Source of the DNA: Spongospora subterranea f. sp. subterranea
Lineage: Eukaryota; Endomyxa: Phytomyxea; Phytomyxea; Plasmodiophorida
NCBI GenBank assembly: GCA_049724395.1
Contig: JAUGWO010000049.1
Coordinates: 1 to 64,000 of the forward strand
DNA: 64,000 nucleotides
Direction of reading: 5' to 3'
The translations under genes were made by a program, and so were the position numbers. The notes beneath the pieces are model-generated. The model searched no databases and was not told the DNA's origin. It saw nothing but the letters and a program-made list of their open reading frames with translations. This document shows positions 46,089 through 57,208 of the stretch, in pieces; the first letter of the stretch is position 1, and every line of letters begins with the position of its first letter.

Positions 46089-48266
46089 CTAAGTGAGCGT
46101 GAATAGATCTCGACTAAACATGAACTGTTTGTTCTTATATATAACCGGAGCAATGTATCCTGTTCCCTGAAGAAATATCCCAATCCTGATTGACCTTTGC
46201 CTTGACAATCCGAGTTCCTCAAGCCGGCTGCATAAAGACCTTCCCGTCCATCCGGTAAACCGTCCCCCGAATCGCCAATGTTCGCCTACTGCAGTGACGT
46301 CTTTGATTTGACGTAAGCTTAGACATCCAGTGTGATCGCTAGTTGCAAGTGGCGTCTGATTTGACAGAAATGTTTCGACCACATCGATGGTATCTTCGCC
46401 TTGAGGCGAGAATAATCGGGATAAATGCCCGATTGCTTGTAAGCGCTTAGAAGGGCATTCCGAGTTTCGGTTGAACTCGAACATGATCTCTACTGTGGCT
46501 AGGTAATTTGAAGGTTGACGTAGCTTAAGGGAATACAATGTCGTGAAAAGCTGGACATCTTCAAAAAATCGTGAAAACTCGGCCGCTTTCTGATGAAGAG
46601 CGTGTTCGGCGGGCGACCCTGGTGTGGAATCCTGATACTCCTCATCGCATCCAAGAACTTTCAGCAGTCTTAGCGTCGATTTGATGAGCGTACTATCTAT
46701 AGGGTTTAAGGTCCCATCTTTCCCTAACGATAGACTGAGAACATTCTGCAATGGACCATCTAATGACGTATTCGACGATTTCACAAGCACTACGAACGCC
46801 AGATGAGAAATTAGAGGGACAGACTACAGATCGCACAGGTGCTTACCCGTTTCCTTAACGACGCTGAGTAAATTCAATAGATTGGTCCACTGTTTTGTGT
46901 CGAACTCGTCCTGAGGAAAATGTTTGCGATCCAGTTTCTGAATGGTGCCGATGACTATTCGTGTTGCCATTTCGGGACCAACGCTGCCGACAGCCCTTTG
47001 GAGAACTGACCGAAACAGTTTTGGGTAATCGTCGGCGGTCACGAATTGATGTGTTTGAATGGTCGATATAATCTCCAGGATTTGAGCAGCAATCACCGAA
47101 TTGCTTTGCCAGATATCGTACAGGGCGATCAAGAACATGAACCAGTCGGGTTCGCTTGAGAGAATGATGTCACAGTTCCTGACGCTATCAATCAGACTCA
47201 GCAAGTCTGCTAGACCATGATGAGCACAATCATAAGGCGCTGACAGCAATGCCATGATGTACGCGTTCCAGATCGTCGGACGAACAACCGGACCGTATTC
47301 GATAACAGGATGAACAGAGGTGGTGGTGTTGAACGGAGGGCATTGTTTCATATAATTAACAAGATCGGGTTGAACCGCTATCAACAGCAACGCCTTTTGA
47401 ACATGTTTTGTGAAATGACCAGCAATATGCGTTCGAAGGAAGGTCTCGAAACCCGATATGAACTGGCGGCAGATTCGACAGGATGGAGAGGCGATGGAAT
47501 GATCAACAGCTGGACAGGTGTGGTGCGATTGCCTATGTTGATCGTATATAGACCAGGCCAATATCACAGACAGTGTCTGGAGTTGATTACCATGACGACC
47601 TTGGACCATCTCCAACAGGAAGGCGCTAGATATGAAATTGGCGGCCATCATCGTCCGAACCAGCAATGTATGAACGTATCGAACCCGAGATGCATTATCC
47701 GTCTCCAAACCGAGGTCTTCGTCGCTCTTTGAAATAAAGGAAGCTGAGGCGTTGGTAAGATCGTCGACGAGGGTGAGTAGAAGTTGAGGAAGAGGTCCAA
47801 TGTCGCCGATAACCTGTAGGATATATTCCTGCGGGAGAGAAGGCATGATCGTATTGTTTGGATTGTGAGATGCGAGTTGAGTGATGGCCTGTCGCGATAA
47901 CTGAACCTGTAAACCAGTGATTGTTGTGCCGGGTTCGGGATCGGAACAGGAGCTCGTGAACCGCCTGCAGCCGTTGACAACGGCGAGCCAGACGAGGGAG
48001 GTGGCGGGTCGGTCATGATGGGCGGTGATGGTCATGGGATAGGGTGTGGTCGTTGATGAGCGGTTTAGGGCGCCCTCAACATGACCCAATCCCATATGAG
48101 TATGGTTGATATGTGGTGGTGGGACAATAATATCCCCCATTATAGTGGGGTCGGTCACTGATCCAACCGCCGCCGCCTTCCTCCTTCTTCTCAATACCCT
48201 CCTCCATAATCGACCAAACATTCTGAATAAACTGATTCTCGAATAACGGCGCCGTCTGAAAATCAT
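46089..48266 (-). CDS. Large helical protein of unknown function
   Basis: Exons 46847-48266 and 46089-46789, joined by a 57-nt intron (GTAAGC...TTCGTAG) that gives 'VKETVLVKSSNTSLDG'. About 700 residues if the Met at 48266 is used. That N-terminus is Arg-rich ('RLWRRVLRRRRKAAAVGS') and a Met at about 48126 is an alternative. Most of the protein looks like helical repeats without clear motifs: 'LPQEYILQVIGDIGPLPQLL', 'WFMFLIALYDIWQSNSVIAA', 'LPLFGRKLDRKH'-like segments. The end reads 'RIGIFLQGTGYIAPVIYKNK'. I do not recognise the family. The consistent reading frame and intron support a real gene. Confidence 0.65.
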
Positions 48267-48572
48267 CGCCTAACGATCCTTTGGTTGTTCCCGAATGTTC
48301 CTGTTGGGAATATAGATGGTGAGCTACGGGTCGGGTCGGTGACCGTCGCCCCGTTTCTCACCTCGGTCCTGTGCTCAGCGATGTTTGGGACATTCTTCTA
48401 TAAATTCCTGATCAGATATAATGACCGAGCCGGTTCACCTACAACACGATAATCAATACCTAAAAGGGATCCGCCGAACCGCCCCCGGACCTTATTTAGG
48501 CACTTTGTTAATTGGCGGAGTGTCAAGGACTATAAACCCGATTACATTGTTAAAAATCTATGGATTATTTAT

Positions 48573-49880
48573 TTAATTTCTTGGAGCATGTTCCAGATAG
48601 ATGGTGGTACTTGGAATGAGACTTTGTTTGAGTTGCGGTGGGTCCATGGGCCTTTCTCTTACGGTTGTAGGGAATATGGCAACGATGATGGCGAGAGCGG
48701 CGATTAGGGCGGCGAATATCGAGGCACCTGTTGACATGCCCACATATTGCAATAAGAGGCCACCGATAATTGGGCCGACTGTCTCTCCCAGACTATACGA
48801 TGCGATAAGAACCCCAGACATGACATCAGTGGCTCCCAGGCCAAGGTGTTGGGTTAGGGTAACCATCTGAGGGGCAACAGGGACCACAATGATTGCACAG
48901 CCGATACTCAGGAAGAACAGGGACGACGTTTGCAATAAGAGTGTGCGAGGGATACCAACAGGAGCTGGACCCAGCACGCAGAGTGAAGCAGAACTCAAGG
49001 CTAGCCCGAATATGATCATAGGGCGAGTGTGTGTTTCGGTGGCAGCCCATCCGATGATGGGGGATGCTAAAGCGTAGATGGCGCTGATAAGGACAAACAA
49101 CAGTCCGATTGAGGAAGATGACACATCCTGAGACGATAGCTCGGGCTGCAATACTAGGTCAAGGAAACTGAAAACGGTCATTCCAGCAACAGATGCCAGG
49201 AAGATCAACGGAACTCCAGGACATGATAGAATATCTCCAACCGTGATATTAGATGCCACGCGAAATGATGAATGCCGCCTTGGAATGAGGAAGACTAATG
49301 GAATCATAGTTACTAGAATGACGACACCGATCACATAGAATGGCAACCGGTATCCACCGTAATCGAACAATATTCCACCAAGAAAAGGGCCCAACATGTA
49401 TCCGGCGCTACCACAGACCTCAAGGGCGCCCGAAACCTTACCAAACTCGTCGGGAAACAATGTTGCCATCAGTGCACTCGATCCGGTAGAGGCGGCAGCA
49501 CTGCCTGCGCCCTGGACGATACGGATGAATGAGGCCAAGACCATAAATCGAGTTCCATAGAAAATATCGATGAGGGCGAAGGCTGCAGTACTGATCCCCA
49601 AAAGAAGACCACCGAACAGTATTAACATTTTGGGGCCAAAAAGAGGGACCAATTTACCGCAGATGGGAGCAGCGACTAAGACGGCAAGAGGGAAAATGGA
49701 GAGAATAGATCCAGCTGCAACCAGCGATATTCCATGCCGAACAGCTTCACCTGGGAAAAAAGGTCCCACCAAAGACAAAGGCAGAACCAGAACCAGGCTG
49801 AGAAGACACAGAACAAAGAACGCCAGTCTTCTTGACGGTATCAGGGGTAAGCCATCCAGTGACTCATATGTGACGCTCAA
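48573..49880 (-). CDS. MFS transporter, SLC18B1-like (vesicular polyamine/amine type)
   Basis: Single exon, 435 aa, with about twelve hydrophobic segments. Diagnostic parts: 'IRIVQGAGSAAASTGSSALM' and 'FPDEFGKVSGALEVCGSAGY' in the TM4-5 region, followed by 'MLGPFLGGILFDYGGYRLPF' (the GP..GG...Y..GG motif C typical of drug:H+ antiporters and SLC18B1), and 'SLGETVGPIIGGLLLQYVGM' in the second half. The loop after TM2 ('GKLVPLFGPKMLILFGG') is a motif-A form. SLC18B1 exports polyamines or amines into acidic vesicles in exchange for protons, so a vacuolar or vesicular role is likely but the substrate is not proven here. N-terminus short and cytosolic. No introns. Confidence 0.82.
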   Translation of the reverse strand: MSVTYESLDGLPLIPSRRLAFFVLCLLSLVLVLPLSLVGPFFPGEAVRHGISLVAAGSILSIFPLAVLVAAPICGKLVPLFGPKMLILFGGLLLGISTAAFALIDIFYGTRFMVLASFIRIVQGAGSAAASTGSSALMATLFPDEFGKVSGALEVCGSAGYMLGPFLGGILFDYGGYRLPFYVIGVVILVTMIPLVFLIPRRHSSFRVASNITVGDILSCPGVPLIFLASVAGMTVFSFLDLVLQPELSSQDVSSSSIGLLFVLISAIYALASPIIGWAATETHTRPMIIFGLALSSASLCVLGPAPVGIPRTLLLQTSSLFFLSIGCAIIVVPVAPQMVTLTQHLGLGATDVMSGVLIASYSLGETVGPIIGGLLLQYVGMSTGASIFAALIAALAIIVAIFPTTVRERPMDPPQLKQSLIPSTTIYLEHAPRN

Positions 49881-50632
49881 TTGTGGCGACCTGGAATGAG
49901 AGCTGCTCCCGTTTTCCCTGATTTGGAGGGAGTAATGGGCTTGACGGCATTGGCTGGCCTGGATTGGATATGGGAGAAATACGATCTAATCCATATGAGG
50001 GAAACGTCATCCGATAATGTTCAGGAAAAAGGGTGTTGGATTATCAGCAACAGGAAGTGTATGTTGGGATAGACTCACACGACTTGTAAAGGGTTCCGTC
50101 CACGGGCTGCCCCCCCAACTGAACAATGTCTCAATGCGCCGCGGACTTGTCGAAATCTGGCGATTGATCGCAATGTGGGAGGGCGAGTGCTTGTTCAACT
50201 TCGACCATGTTCCGATCCGTTGACTCAACATCCGGAGATCATTGCAATAAAAAACCTTCTCCTCTGCGTACACAATTTTCTCGTAGCGACGGAATAAGTT
50301 TCGGTGTGTATTCGTCACATTCGCCAATGCCTCAACGTCAGAATCACTGACAGGCGAGACCCGAAACGCATCAGCATCAAAGTAATTCATCGTTCCGTGG
50401 GAATCGGTACATGTTGGAATATTACCAGTAGGTTAGCCGAATTCGACAATACTGTTAACCCAAAAAACACACCAAAGAACTGTGAGATTCATACTCGCTG
50501 ACCATAAGGTTCTGTGCCTTCCATCGATTGTCGACATATTGACTCCATTTTACGTATCAACATTTGAGTTTCGCTAGACCGCTTGGGGATGGTGTATTAG
50601 TTTGGTGGTACTGGTGAGAGAGGTCGGGTCCG
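49881..50632 (-). other. Intergenic with a small unrecognised frame
   Basis: A minus-strand frame 50007-50390 (127 codons, 'DVEALANVTNTHRNLFRRYE', then 'FYCNDLRMLSQRIGTWSK') looks helical and could be a small gene's first exon. The last third is less protein-like. No homology recognised. Confidence 0.3.
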
Positions 50633-50833
50633 TTTCGCGTCGACCGTCTGATCTTCTTTGCTCACGATCCTTTATACAATTCCAGCACACACAACAGCCG
50701 ACGGCAGCGACTGCAGAAATAACGTTCATCAGCGATGTGATGATAGCAACCATTTTGAATGCCGTCGGCTGTTGCGTGTGTGTCAACTGTGTAAAAGATC
50801 GTGAGCAAAGAAGATCAGACGGTCGACGCGAAA
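50633..50833. repeat. Imperfect hairpin, about 73-bp arms
   Basis: Left arm 50633-50706 (TTTCGCGTCGACCGTCTGAT...CAGCCGACGGCA) and right arm 50760-50833 are inverted copies with few mismatches, loop 53 bp. The outer 40 bp are almost perfect. Likely a MITE. Open frames on both strands in it are mirror images. Confidence 0.8.
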
Positions 50834-52138
50834 GGGCTTATTCCTTCTCCAAATTTGTTGATGATCTATACAGAGAGCTGTGGCGTTTCGACCGGGAAAC
50901 TGTTCTGATTGCCAATTTATTGGAATATATATGTGAAAGCAGCGGTGCCGTTGGAAGATTTGGATGGAATCGCAACTTTTACCTCGATTGCTGACGCTGC
51001 AAAATTGGACAAGAGACTGCTCCAAAGCATATTGAAATCAAATGGTTGGCGATAAAACTGGCCTTATTCCACGCAGTTGTTTGAAATGGGACTCTTATTT
51101 CGAACAGAGGCGACAGTAAACACATTTTTTGAACTCGGAGAAAATTGCAACACGATTAATTTTGTCAGATGTCTTTGAGAATAGATATCGCCCAACAGCC
51201 TGCAGAACATGGAACCGACACAGCAACAGATCAACCCCTGGGAACACTTTCTTTACGGCATTGCGGCATCGCATGATCGGTCATTATGATTTTGGCTTCC
51301 CACTTTGAGTCAAAATCCAGTTGAACTGTCAAACAGCAAAGTCTCAAAAGCGTCGGTATAGGCGGCCTCCGATTTTTCGCCAGTGATAATCATTCCGATC
51401 GGAAGCGCCCCAACATATGTCGCCACCATATCAAACGACACCACAAGACTGTGTCAACAGTTCCGGTGGAATCGATAAAACTGCTCTGGCATTCGACTGG
51501 GAAATTTTTGTCGAACACGCGTCATCACAGGGGTTGAGATTGCGATTGTAAAGTCGGATCCGACAATTTGCGGTCGCTGGAAGCTTATACTGCCACCAGA
51601 CGCTGCATTCTTGACGTTATGCTCCTGGCAGTACTTTCCTATGTTTGACACTAACCCAGCTCCATTTTGCTCTCCGTTATGAGAACTTTCGCGCCCTTTC
51701 AGATATCGCACTTGGTTCCAGGTCGGGCGAATTGACAAATCCGCCAGTATGGCCTCGACCCCGCGCCATTTCCGGTGTTAGCAAAAGCCCCAGTCGCATA
51801 TTGCAAGCGGACGTTGTCTCGTATCGCGTCATATGCTTTTGTGCAGCGTTACGGCGGGTCGCTCTATAACAATCCGTGGCAATTCTGCGATCAATCTCCG
51901 TACAAATCTTGTTAGGGAAACTGTCCGGAGAGTCTCTCTGCAATGATATCTGCTATTAGAGTAGCTCTGCTGGGCCCGTCTGTCGTGGCCACCCGATCAG
52001 ATCCCCAGCTGCACACATTGTCGTGCTTGTTCTGTGATCTTGTGCTGAAGTCGTTCGGTGGAGTAGCGCGACATTTGCATCGGGATCATCCGGATCGTTC
52101 GAATTTCCCGGTTCTATTCTACGGGCGAATTAACGATG
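50834..52138. other. Gene-free stretch
   Basis: Only short frames. At 51943-52138 a frame contains 'LHTLSCLFCDLVLKSFGG' with a later 'HLHRDHPD', a single C2H2-like finger, interrupted by the Ty3/gypsy insertion at 52144. Its origin is unclear. Confidence 0.35.
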
Positions 52139-53279
52139 CGGTCTGTAGACCTTGACAGTCAATCTGTAAGGATTTCAAGGACCTCGATGAGGTGATATAA
52201 CGACGGTAACAAGAGAGTGTATTATATCCGCGACGGATCTCCGCGACGGACCAGGCCTTGAGCCGGGGTCCACACTTCCCCCTCTCAACCGAAGATGGCA
52301 GACGCCGGCTCAAGGCCTGGTCCGTCGCGGATATAATACACTCTCTTGTTACCGTCGTTATATCACCTCATCGAGGTCCTTGAAATCCTTACAGATTGAC
52401 TGTCAAGGTCTACAGAAGCTTACAGATTGACTGTCAAGGTCTACAGAGTCTACACACTACTTCAACTTGCAACAAAATGACGAAATAGTGTTTCAATTAC
52501 GGGTGCGGTACGTCGAGCAGATGATAATCGCCAAGAACGTGATGACAAGGAAGCCATCCAATCTTTGCCGGCGCAGAATCCGGGTATCCGCGTACGGATT
52601 CTGCGCCGGCAAGATTGGATGGCTTCCTTGTCATCACGTTCTTGGCGATTATCATCTGCTCGACGTACCGCACCCGTAATTGAAACACTATTTCGTCATT
52701 TTGTTGCAAGTTGAAGTAGTGTGGAGACTCTGTAGACCTTGACAGTCAATCTGTAAGGATTTCAAGGACCTCGATGAGGTGATATAACGACGGTAACAAG
52801 AGAGTGTATTATATCCGCGACGGATCTCCGCGACGGACCAGGCCTTGAGCCGGGTCCACATTCTATCACGACCCGAGTTTGGAGGTCACGCAAGATCTAC
52901 TGCAATACGTCTCTTCTGGTAATGGGTTTGTGGTGGATTCCTTTATTAAGTGCAGATTTCATGGCGACCGTTGGGAGTTGCAAGTCCGGTGGTCTGGATT
53001 CGAGGAATCCGACGTTTCCTGGGAGCCCGCCAGCAATATGGTTGAGGATGTCCCTGTTCTTGTCAAACAATTCATCAAGGCACATTCACACGATGTGCTC
53101 GTCCAGGAAATGGCGTCTGCCATCTTCGGTTGAGAGGGGGAAGTGTGGACCCCGGCTCAAGGCCTGGTCCGTCGCGGAGATCCGTCGCGGATATAATACA
53201 CTCTCTTGTTACCGTCGTTATATCACCTCATCGAGGTCCTTGAAATCCTTACAGATTGACTGTCAAGGTCTACACGGTC
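52139..53279. mobile_element. Rearranged short-LTR Ty3/gypsy chromovirus insertion
   Basis: One insertion bounded by the 5-bp duplication CGGTC (52139-52143, 53275-53279). LTR sequence (131 bp, TGTGGACCCC...GGTCTACA) occurs four times: minus 52144-52274, plus partial 52305-52414, minus 52731-52860 and plus 53144-53274. A 3'-terminal internal piece encodes a chromodomain ('LQVRWSGFEESDVSWEPASN', about 52.88-53.13 kb), followed by a polypurine tract (GAGAGGGGGAAG) directly before the last LTR. This is the standard 3' end of a chromovirus. Between LTR copies lies a large palindrome. The element is broken and lacks most internal coding sequence, but the LTR copies are very similar, so the event is young. 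Confidence 0.85.
52415..52730. repeat. Palindrome inside the Ty3/gypsy insertion
   Basis: Arms of about 140 bp meet near 52587-52590 (left ends ...GGCGCAGAATCCG, right begins CGGATTCTGCGCC), and homology continues outward into the flanking LTR copies, so the total inverted repeat exceeds 250 bp per arm. Mirror-image frames on both strands arise from this. Confidence 0.85.
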
Positions 53280-53689
53280 GGATCTGCTGCAATCGCGAAG
53301 TTTATTTTACAGCAGATTGAAATTTCACTTTTCAACCTTTTGAAGATGAAGTCTGTACAAGGGCGGATGGTCACTGCGTTCAAGCGGATTGCAGTAGACG
53401 TCGTGTGCCCCCCGGCGCCTTTGATTCGATCGTCCGATCGTTCGGATTGCGTCCACGATGGACGTCGAACGGCGCCCTGATTGTCGACAATGCGACAGGC
53501 GAAACGATCGAGCGCATGATAGGGCCGAATTGTTTAGAGCGGGCTTTCCCGACTTATCAAGCTGTTATCGATTCTGCCGAGCCGGTAAAAATGAAATGAA
53601 CGGCAAAGCTGAGAAAGGATCAGCAAGGAATACTGTGCCGGGAGACGTACTATCTGAAGGTGTCCCTGATTTGTAGATCAAGGATTGCT
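53280..53689. other. Gene-free stretch
   Basis: Overlapping short frames on the plus strand without recognised homology. Confidence 0.3.
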
Positions 53690-53982
53690 GTGCGACGCCG
53701 CCCTCGGGTACTACGGCAAATGAACGTATAGTTTATCAATTCAAAAGACGGTCAAGCTGGAGCTGAAGAACCCACATCAGTCATCGGTGTTGTTTAGACA
53801 AACGATGAAAGGCGGTGGAAATTCCTCGACGATAAGAGAAGACCGAACACTGAATATTCTAAAGGATATTCTACTGCTTGAATTGTGCTTGACGTTTAGC
53901 TGTCGTGACCGTGAAAAAATATAACTTTTGAATTGATAAACTATACGTTCATTTGCCGTAGTACCCGAGGGCGGCGTCGCAC
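53690..53982. repeat. Perfect 56-bp inverted repeat, 187-bp loop
   Basis: Left arm 53690-53747 (GCGACGCCGCCCTCGGGTAC...TCAATTCAAAAG) and right arm 53935-53982 plus neighbours are exact reverse complements over at least 50 bp. Nothing recognised in the loop. Probably a MITE or a transposon relic. Confidence 0.8.
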
Positions 53983-55081
53983 TATCGGATAGTCCTTCAA
54001 AATATAGTTGCTCCAAGGTTGCCCCAGACTCTGGCGAAATGTGCCGGTGGGACAAGGATTGGGCGCAGAATGTGACATGGTTATGATCCCATTCCAGTTT
54101 GATGACGCATGGGAACTGTGCTAAATTGACACAGCTTCGCTTGGTTTTTATGGTGATGTTTCGCAATCCTGACCATGGACGTTTGATGGGCATCCGTTCC
54201 GTGTGTCGTGCACATTGCATCCTTCAACGTCATTGGCAGCTTCTCCGGCGTCGTCACCATCTGCTTCCCTTACATGCAAGCCCGCATTGCTGCAAAGGCC
54301 GCAATTATCGGTGACGGAACCAAACCCGACAACGGCTCATACGGTGTCGTCATAATCTGCAAGTGCGTATTAATCATGAAGTGCATGATGATGATCCGGG
54401 ATGCCTCCATTAATAACGAGAAGAAACGTCTTCTATCGAGGAGCGTCAAACAGTTTCCCGATGATTCCTTCGGATCGATGTGAAGCCAACTACGTCACAG
54501 AGCATAAAAATCCAGTTTTTTGACGTTAGGCGGTTTGTTCACTGAAATTATCATACCATTGATGCACTATTAGCTTTGATGGGTGGGTAATGGTTGTGTT
54601 CGTGAGCATTCACATGCTATGCAGAGATCTCGCTGGCTAGATTAGCGTTTGATTCTGCAACTTTCGCAAATTGCGGTACTGTCGCATACGCACTTTTTGT
54701 TTGTCCCGAATTATCAGGGGCGTGGGTCCTGGTGGGTCCCACTGGGTCCCCAGACAAATTAATTGTCGCATACCATAGATACACTACATACAGTGATTTT
54801 ATTCATCCAACAGAAGGGAAACTTCATTCCGTCAGTGTTTCGTTATTTTTTGGTGCAATATCATCCCCCATATCATTGGCGGCGTCAACTCCATATCAGC
54901 ATTTACTTACTTGGCGATACCATCTTTTGCATTTTCGGCGAACAAATTGCATCAACATAATTAATAAGCACGCGTAAAGCTACGTTTGTACAGAAAATAA
55001 ACCGTTTTTGTGATAAAATGCCGTTAATCCCGCAAAAAATGGCGTATGCGACAGTTATTATGGGACAGAGGAAGTACTATT
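53983..55081. other. Gene-free stretch
   Basis: A plus frame at 54208-54483 ('FNVIGSFSGVVTICFPYMQA') is hydrophobic but unrecognised. At 55055-55066 ATTATGGGACAG resembles the snRNA upstream box but differs in the last bases and has no RNA at the expected distance. Confidence 0.35.
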
Positions 55082-55089
55082 TTCGTTTT
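55082..55089 (-). terminator. snRNA 3' box AAAACGAA (U2)
   Basis: On the minus strand CCAATTCCAATCAAAACGAA follows the U2 terminal stem, matching the CCAATTTAATTAAAACGAA after both U1 genes. Confidence 0.65.
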
Positions 55090-55105
55090 GATTGGAATTG
55101 GGTAT

Positions 55106-55306
55106 TGGTTGCGTTGTTGAGCACCCGCGACACTCTGCTGTAGTGCAATGCAGAGATCACGTGCGCCCGTGTGGATGGCAAGCCAGAGCCACAAACGAAC
55201 CGGTATCAAAAATAGTCGTGAAAGTGTTCCCAGTGGGAACAAGAACTTTATCACGAGTTCTAGAACAGATACTACACTTGATCTTAGCCAAAAGGCCGAG
55301 AAGGTT
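55106..55306 (-). ncRNA. U2 spliceosomal snRNA
   Basis: Minus strand. The 5' region reads CTTCTCGGCCTTTT followed by GGCTAAGATCAAGTGTAGTA and TCTGTTCT, the near-universal U2 core that includes the branch-site recognition GTAGTA and the U6-pairing segment. Then come a stem-loop (GTTCTTGTTCCCACTGGGAAC), the Sm site ATTTTTGA (rc of 55205-55216), and a long terminal stem-loop whose loop GCATTGCACTACAGC resembles the A'/B''-binding loop. The 5' end is set at about 55306 and the 3' end is uncertain by 10-15 nt (55106-55118). Confidence 0.95.
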
Positions 55307-55362
55307 GACCTTAACCGGGTCATATCAGATGATTATATACTGGTGAACATTCAACACTGTAT

Positions 55363-55371
55363 TATGGGACC
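55363..55371 (-). promoter_or_regulatory. snRNA upstream box GGTCCCATA (U2)
   Basis: On the minus strand AGGTCCCATAA lies with its box at -65 from the U2 start, exactly as for the U1 copies. TATATAA (55333-55339 region) lies at about -30. Confidence 0.8.
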
Positions 55372-56105
55372 TCTCACGCACATGTCACTGGGCAGACCGG
55401 ACCGAGATGACAGGTACAGTAATACATATACACAATGGTGCAGTTTTAATCAAACCGGCAGACCAAGCGAACTTGCAGCTGTATTTTCCAAATTTCTTGC
55501 AGAGGGAATACAGGCGTGACTGCACGTGCATTAGCTGGCAAAGGTAAGATAACAGGACCAAAACTCATATGGCCATTAAAAAAATCCCATAATGAGAGAT
55601 GCTATTACAGCATCAGCGGCTCTAACCTATCCCAAACATTTTTGAATCACCCGAGCAATTTAACTAAAAACTGAAACGTATGTTGGAGATGATCTGTGAT
55701 AGAAAACCTGGTGAGGCTCCGTGTCAAAAGACGACTTCGTCGCGCTCTCTTAAGTCGTGTAGCGGTCATATTCGCGACCTCAACGTTTGACTCCATCTCG
55801 ACATTTGTCAGGTCAATCTTGTACAGTCGGCCAATGCGGCTCGTAATCTCCTCGACTGACTCGTCAATGTGGAGATTATTTTTATCCTTGTCGAAGACCA
55901 CTTCTGTCGCACTGCATCGCAAGTTGTGCTCAACGAGAACAACTCAGTCGCTACGCTCGGAAACGTACAGAACCTCTCTAATGAAGACCTTACTACCGTC
56001 CCACTTCACCGTCAACGAACCTGTTATTTGGATTGGTTGCGAAAACTTTATGGACATTTAGTAAGTGAAATTTGAGCTATTTCTTTCATGTGGGTCTAGA
56101 AAATA
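55372..56105. other. Gene-free stretch
   Basis: Overlapping frames on both strands around 55650-56060, none recognised. Confidence 0.35.
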
Positions 56106-57195
56106 CTACCTCCGTTTAAAAAATAACCGATAGATTCGGATTTTTGTTTGGAATAAGCTTATTTTTCAAGTTTGGCAATCCAATTTTTGTGGTCGCTAGC
56201 TTGTGACGCAACTTGATCTTGTCTAAAAATTGAAGCGTTTATGAGTTTTGATGGAATATCGGCGTTTGAAACTAATTTGGAGATTTGTGGGAGTGCAATT
56301 TGAGTAATGGTGAGGGTGATGTCGTTGTGATAGTTAAGTATCTTGCCTGTTAAACACCATCTTCCTCTACTACTGTATTCACTCTTGAACTGCATACTTT
56401 TCATTATCAAATGAACATCCTGCTGCCCATGAACAAGTTGCAGATGAGGAGACCAACCGGAAACGGTTAACAGTGTTAAGCAACGATGCTCGCACAGCTG
56501 TGTACCACCGCCTTTTGACGATTTTGGATATCACTGGAAAACCCAAAAAGGGGGTGTTACGGATTTGGCATCGAGGAAAAGATTCATTGGCGGCAGGAGC
56601 CACTGCATCGGTTGTATCGCATCAAAAAGGATCTGCGGGCGAAAGCCAAAAATACCCGAACATTTCTTCCGATGTCGCTGCCGTTCCTTTGAGCAAAAGG
56701 AACACCCTTAGACACTTATCTGCAGCAACGGGTATTTCTGGCGCTAGTACATCGACAACTTAAAAAAAGCATTATCCGGCGTCATACAAATTCGTTGAAG
56801 CCTCTTCTCACTGAATGTAACAAGATCGCTCTAATCAATTTTTGTATTTCGATGCTTGAGCCCTTTTCTCTTTCTACCTCACCAAAATTCAGAAAAATGT
56901 TTAACATACTGTATATTGATGAAACATGGTTTTATCTTGCTCGCGACCGCGCCACATTTTATCTGACGGCTGATGAAGAAGAACCTTATGGTTCATGCAA
57001 GGGCAAGAAACTCATCGGAAAAATCATGTTCCTGACAGCAATTGCTCGACCAAGATTTGATGACGAGGATAATTGCTTCGACTGGGGGTCCATCAACTGT
57101 ACAAGCTGCTCACGTGCAGGAAATTGCTGCACTTAAAGCAAAAGTGCAGCGCTTGAACGCCACGTCTCGTGCGCAGTTGAACACTTCAAGATCAA
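56106..57195 (+). mobile_element. Mariner transposase remnant, right end lost
   Basis: Left TIR-like start CTACCTCCGTTTAAAAAATA at 56106 next to TA. Transposase parts in several frames: an N-terminal piece at 56473 ('LSNDARTAVYHRLLTI', 'VSHQKGSAG'), then 56795-57136 with 'SLKPLLTECNK' and the catalytic block 'MFNILYIDETWFYLARDRAT', 'FYLTADEEEPYGSCKGKKLI', 'GKIMFLTAIARPRFDDEDNC'. These are the hallmark of the plant/oomycete-type mariner clade (first catalytic Asp in the IDE motif). The right TIR is missing. Several frame changes show it is dead. It is a different copy from those at 16.7-19.2 kb. Confidence 0.85.
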
Positions 57196-57208
57196 AGTAA
57201 GAACAATG

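Noticed and set aside
46705-46720. GGTCCCAT as another snRNA promoter box
   Set aside because: It is within the coding region of the large helical protein, lacks the final A, and no snRNA lies 65 bp away.
52467-52709. Two 70-codon frames with the same protein on opposite strands
   Set aside because: They are mirror images produced by the palindrome inside the Ty3/gypsy insertion.
55055-55066. ATTATGGGACAG as a second snRNA box downstream of U2
   Set aside because: It differs from the shared box and no snRNA-like sequence starts at the expected distance.
55024-55519. Reading frames on both strands over the U2 gene
   Set aside because: They overlap the U2 snRNA and its promoter, and have no protein similarity.
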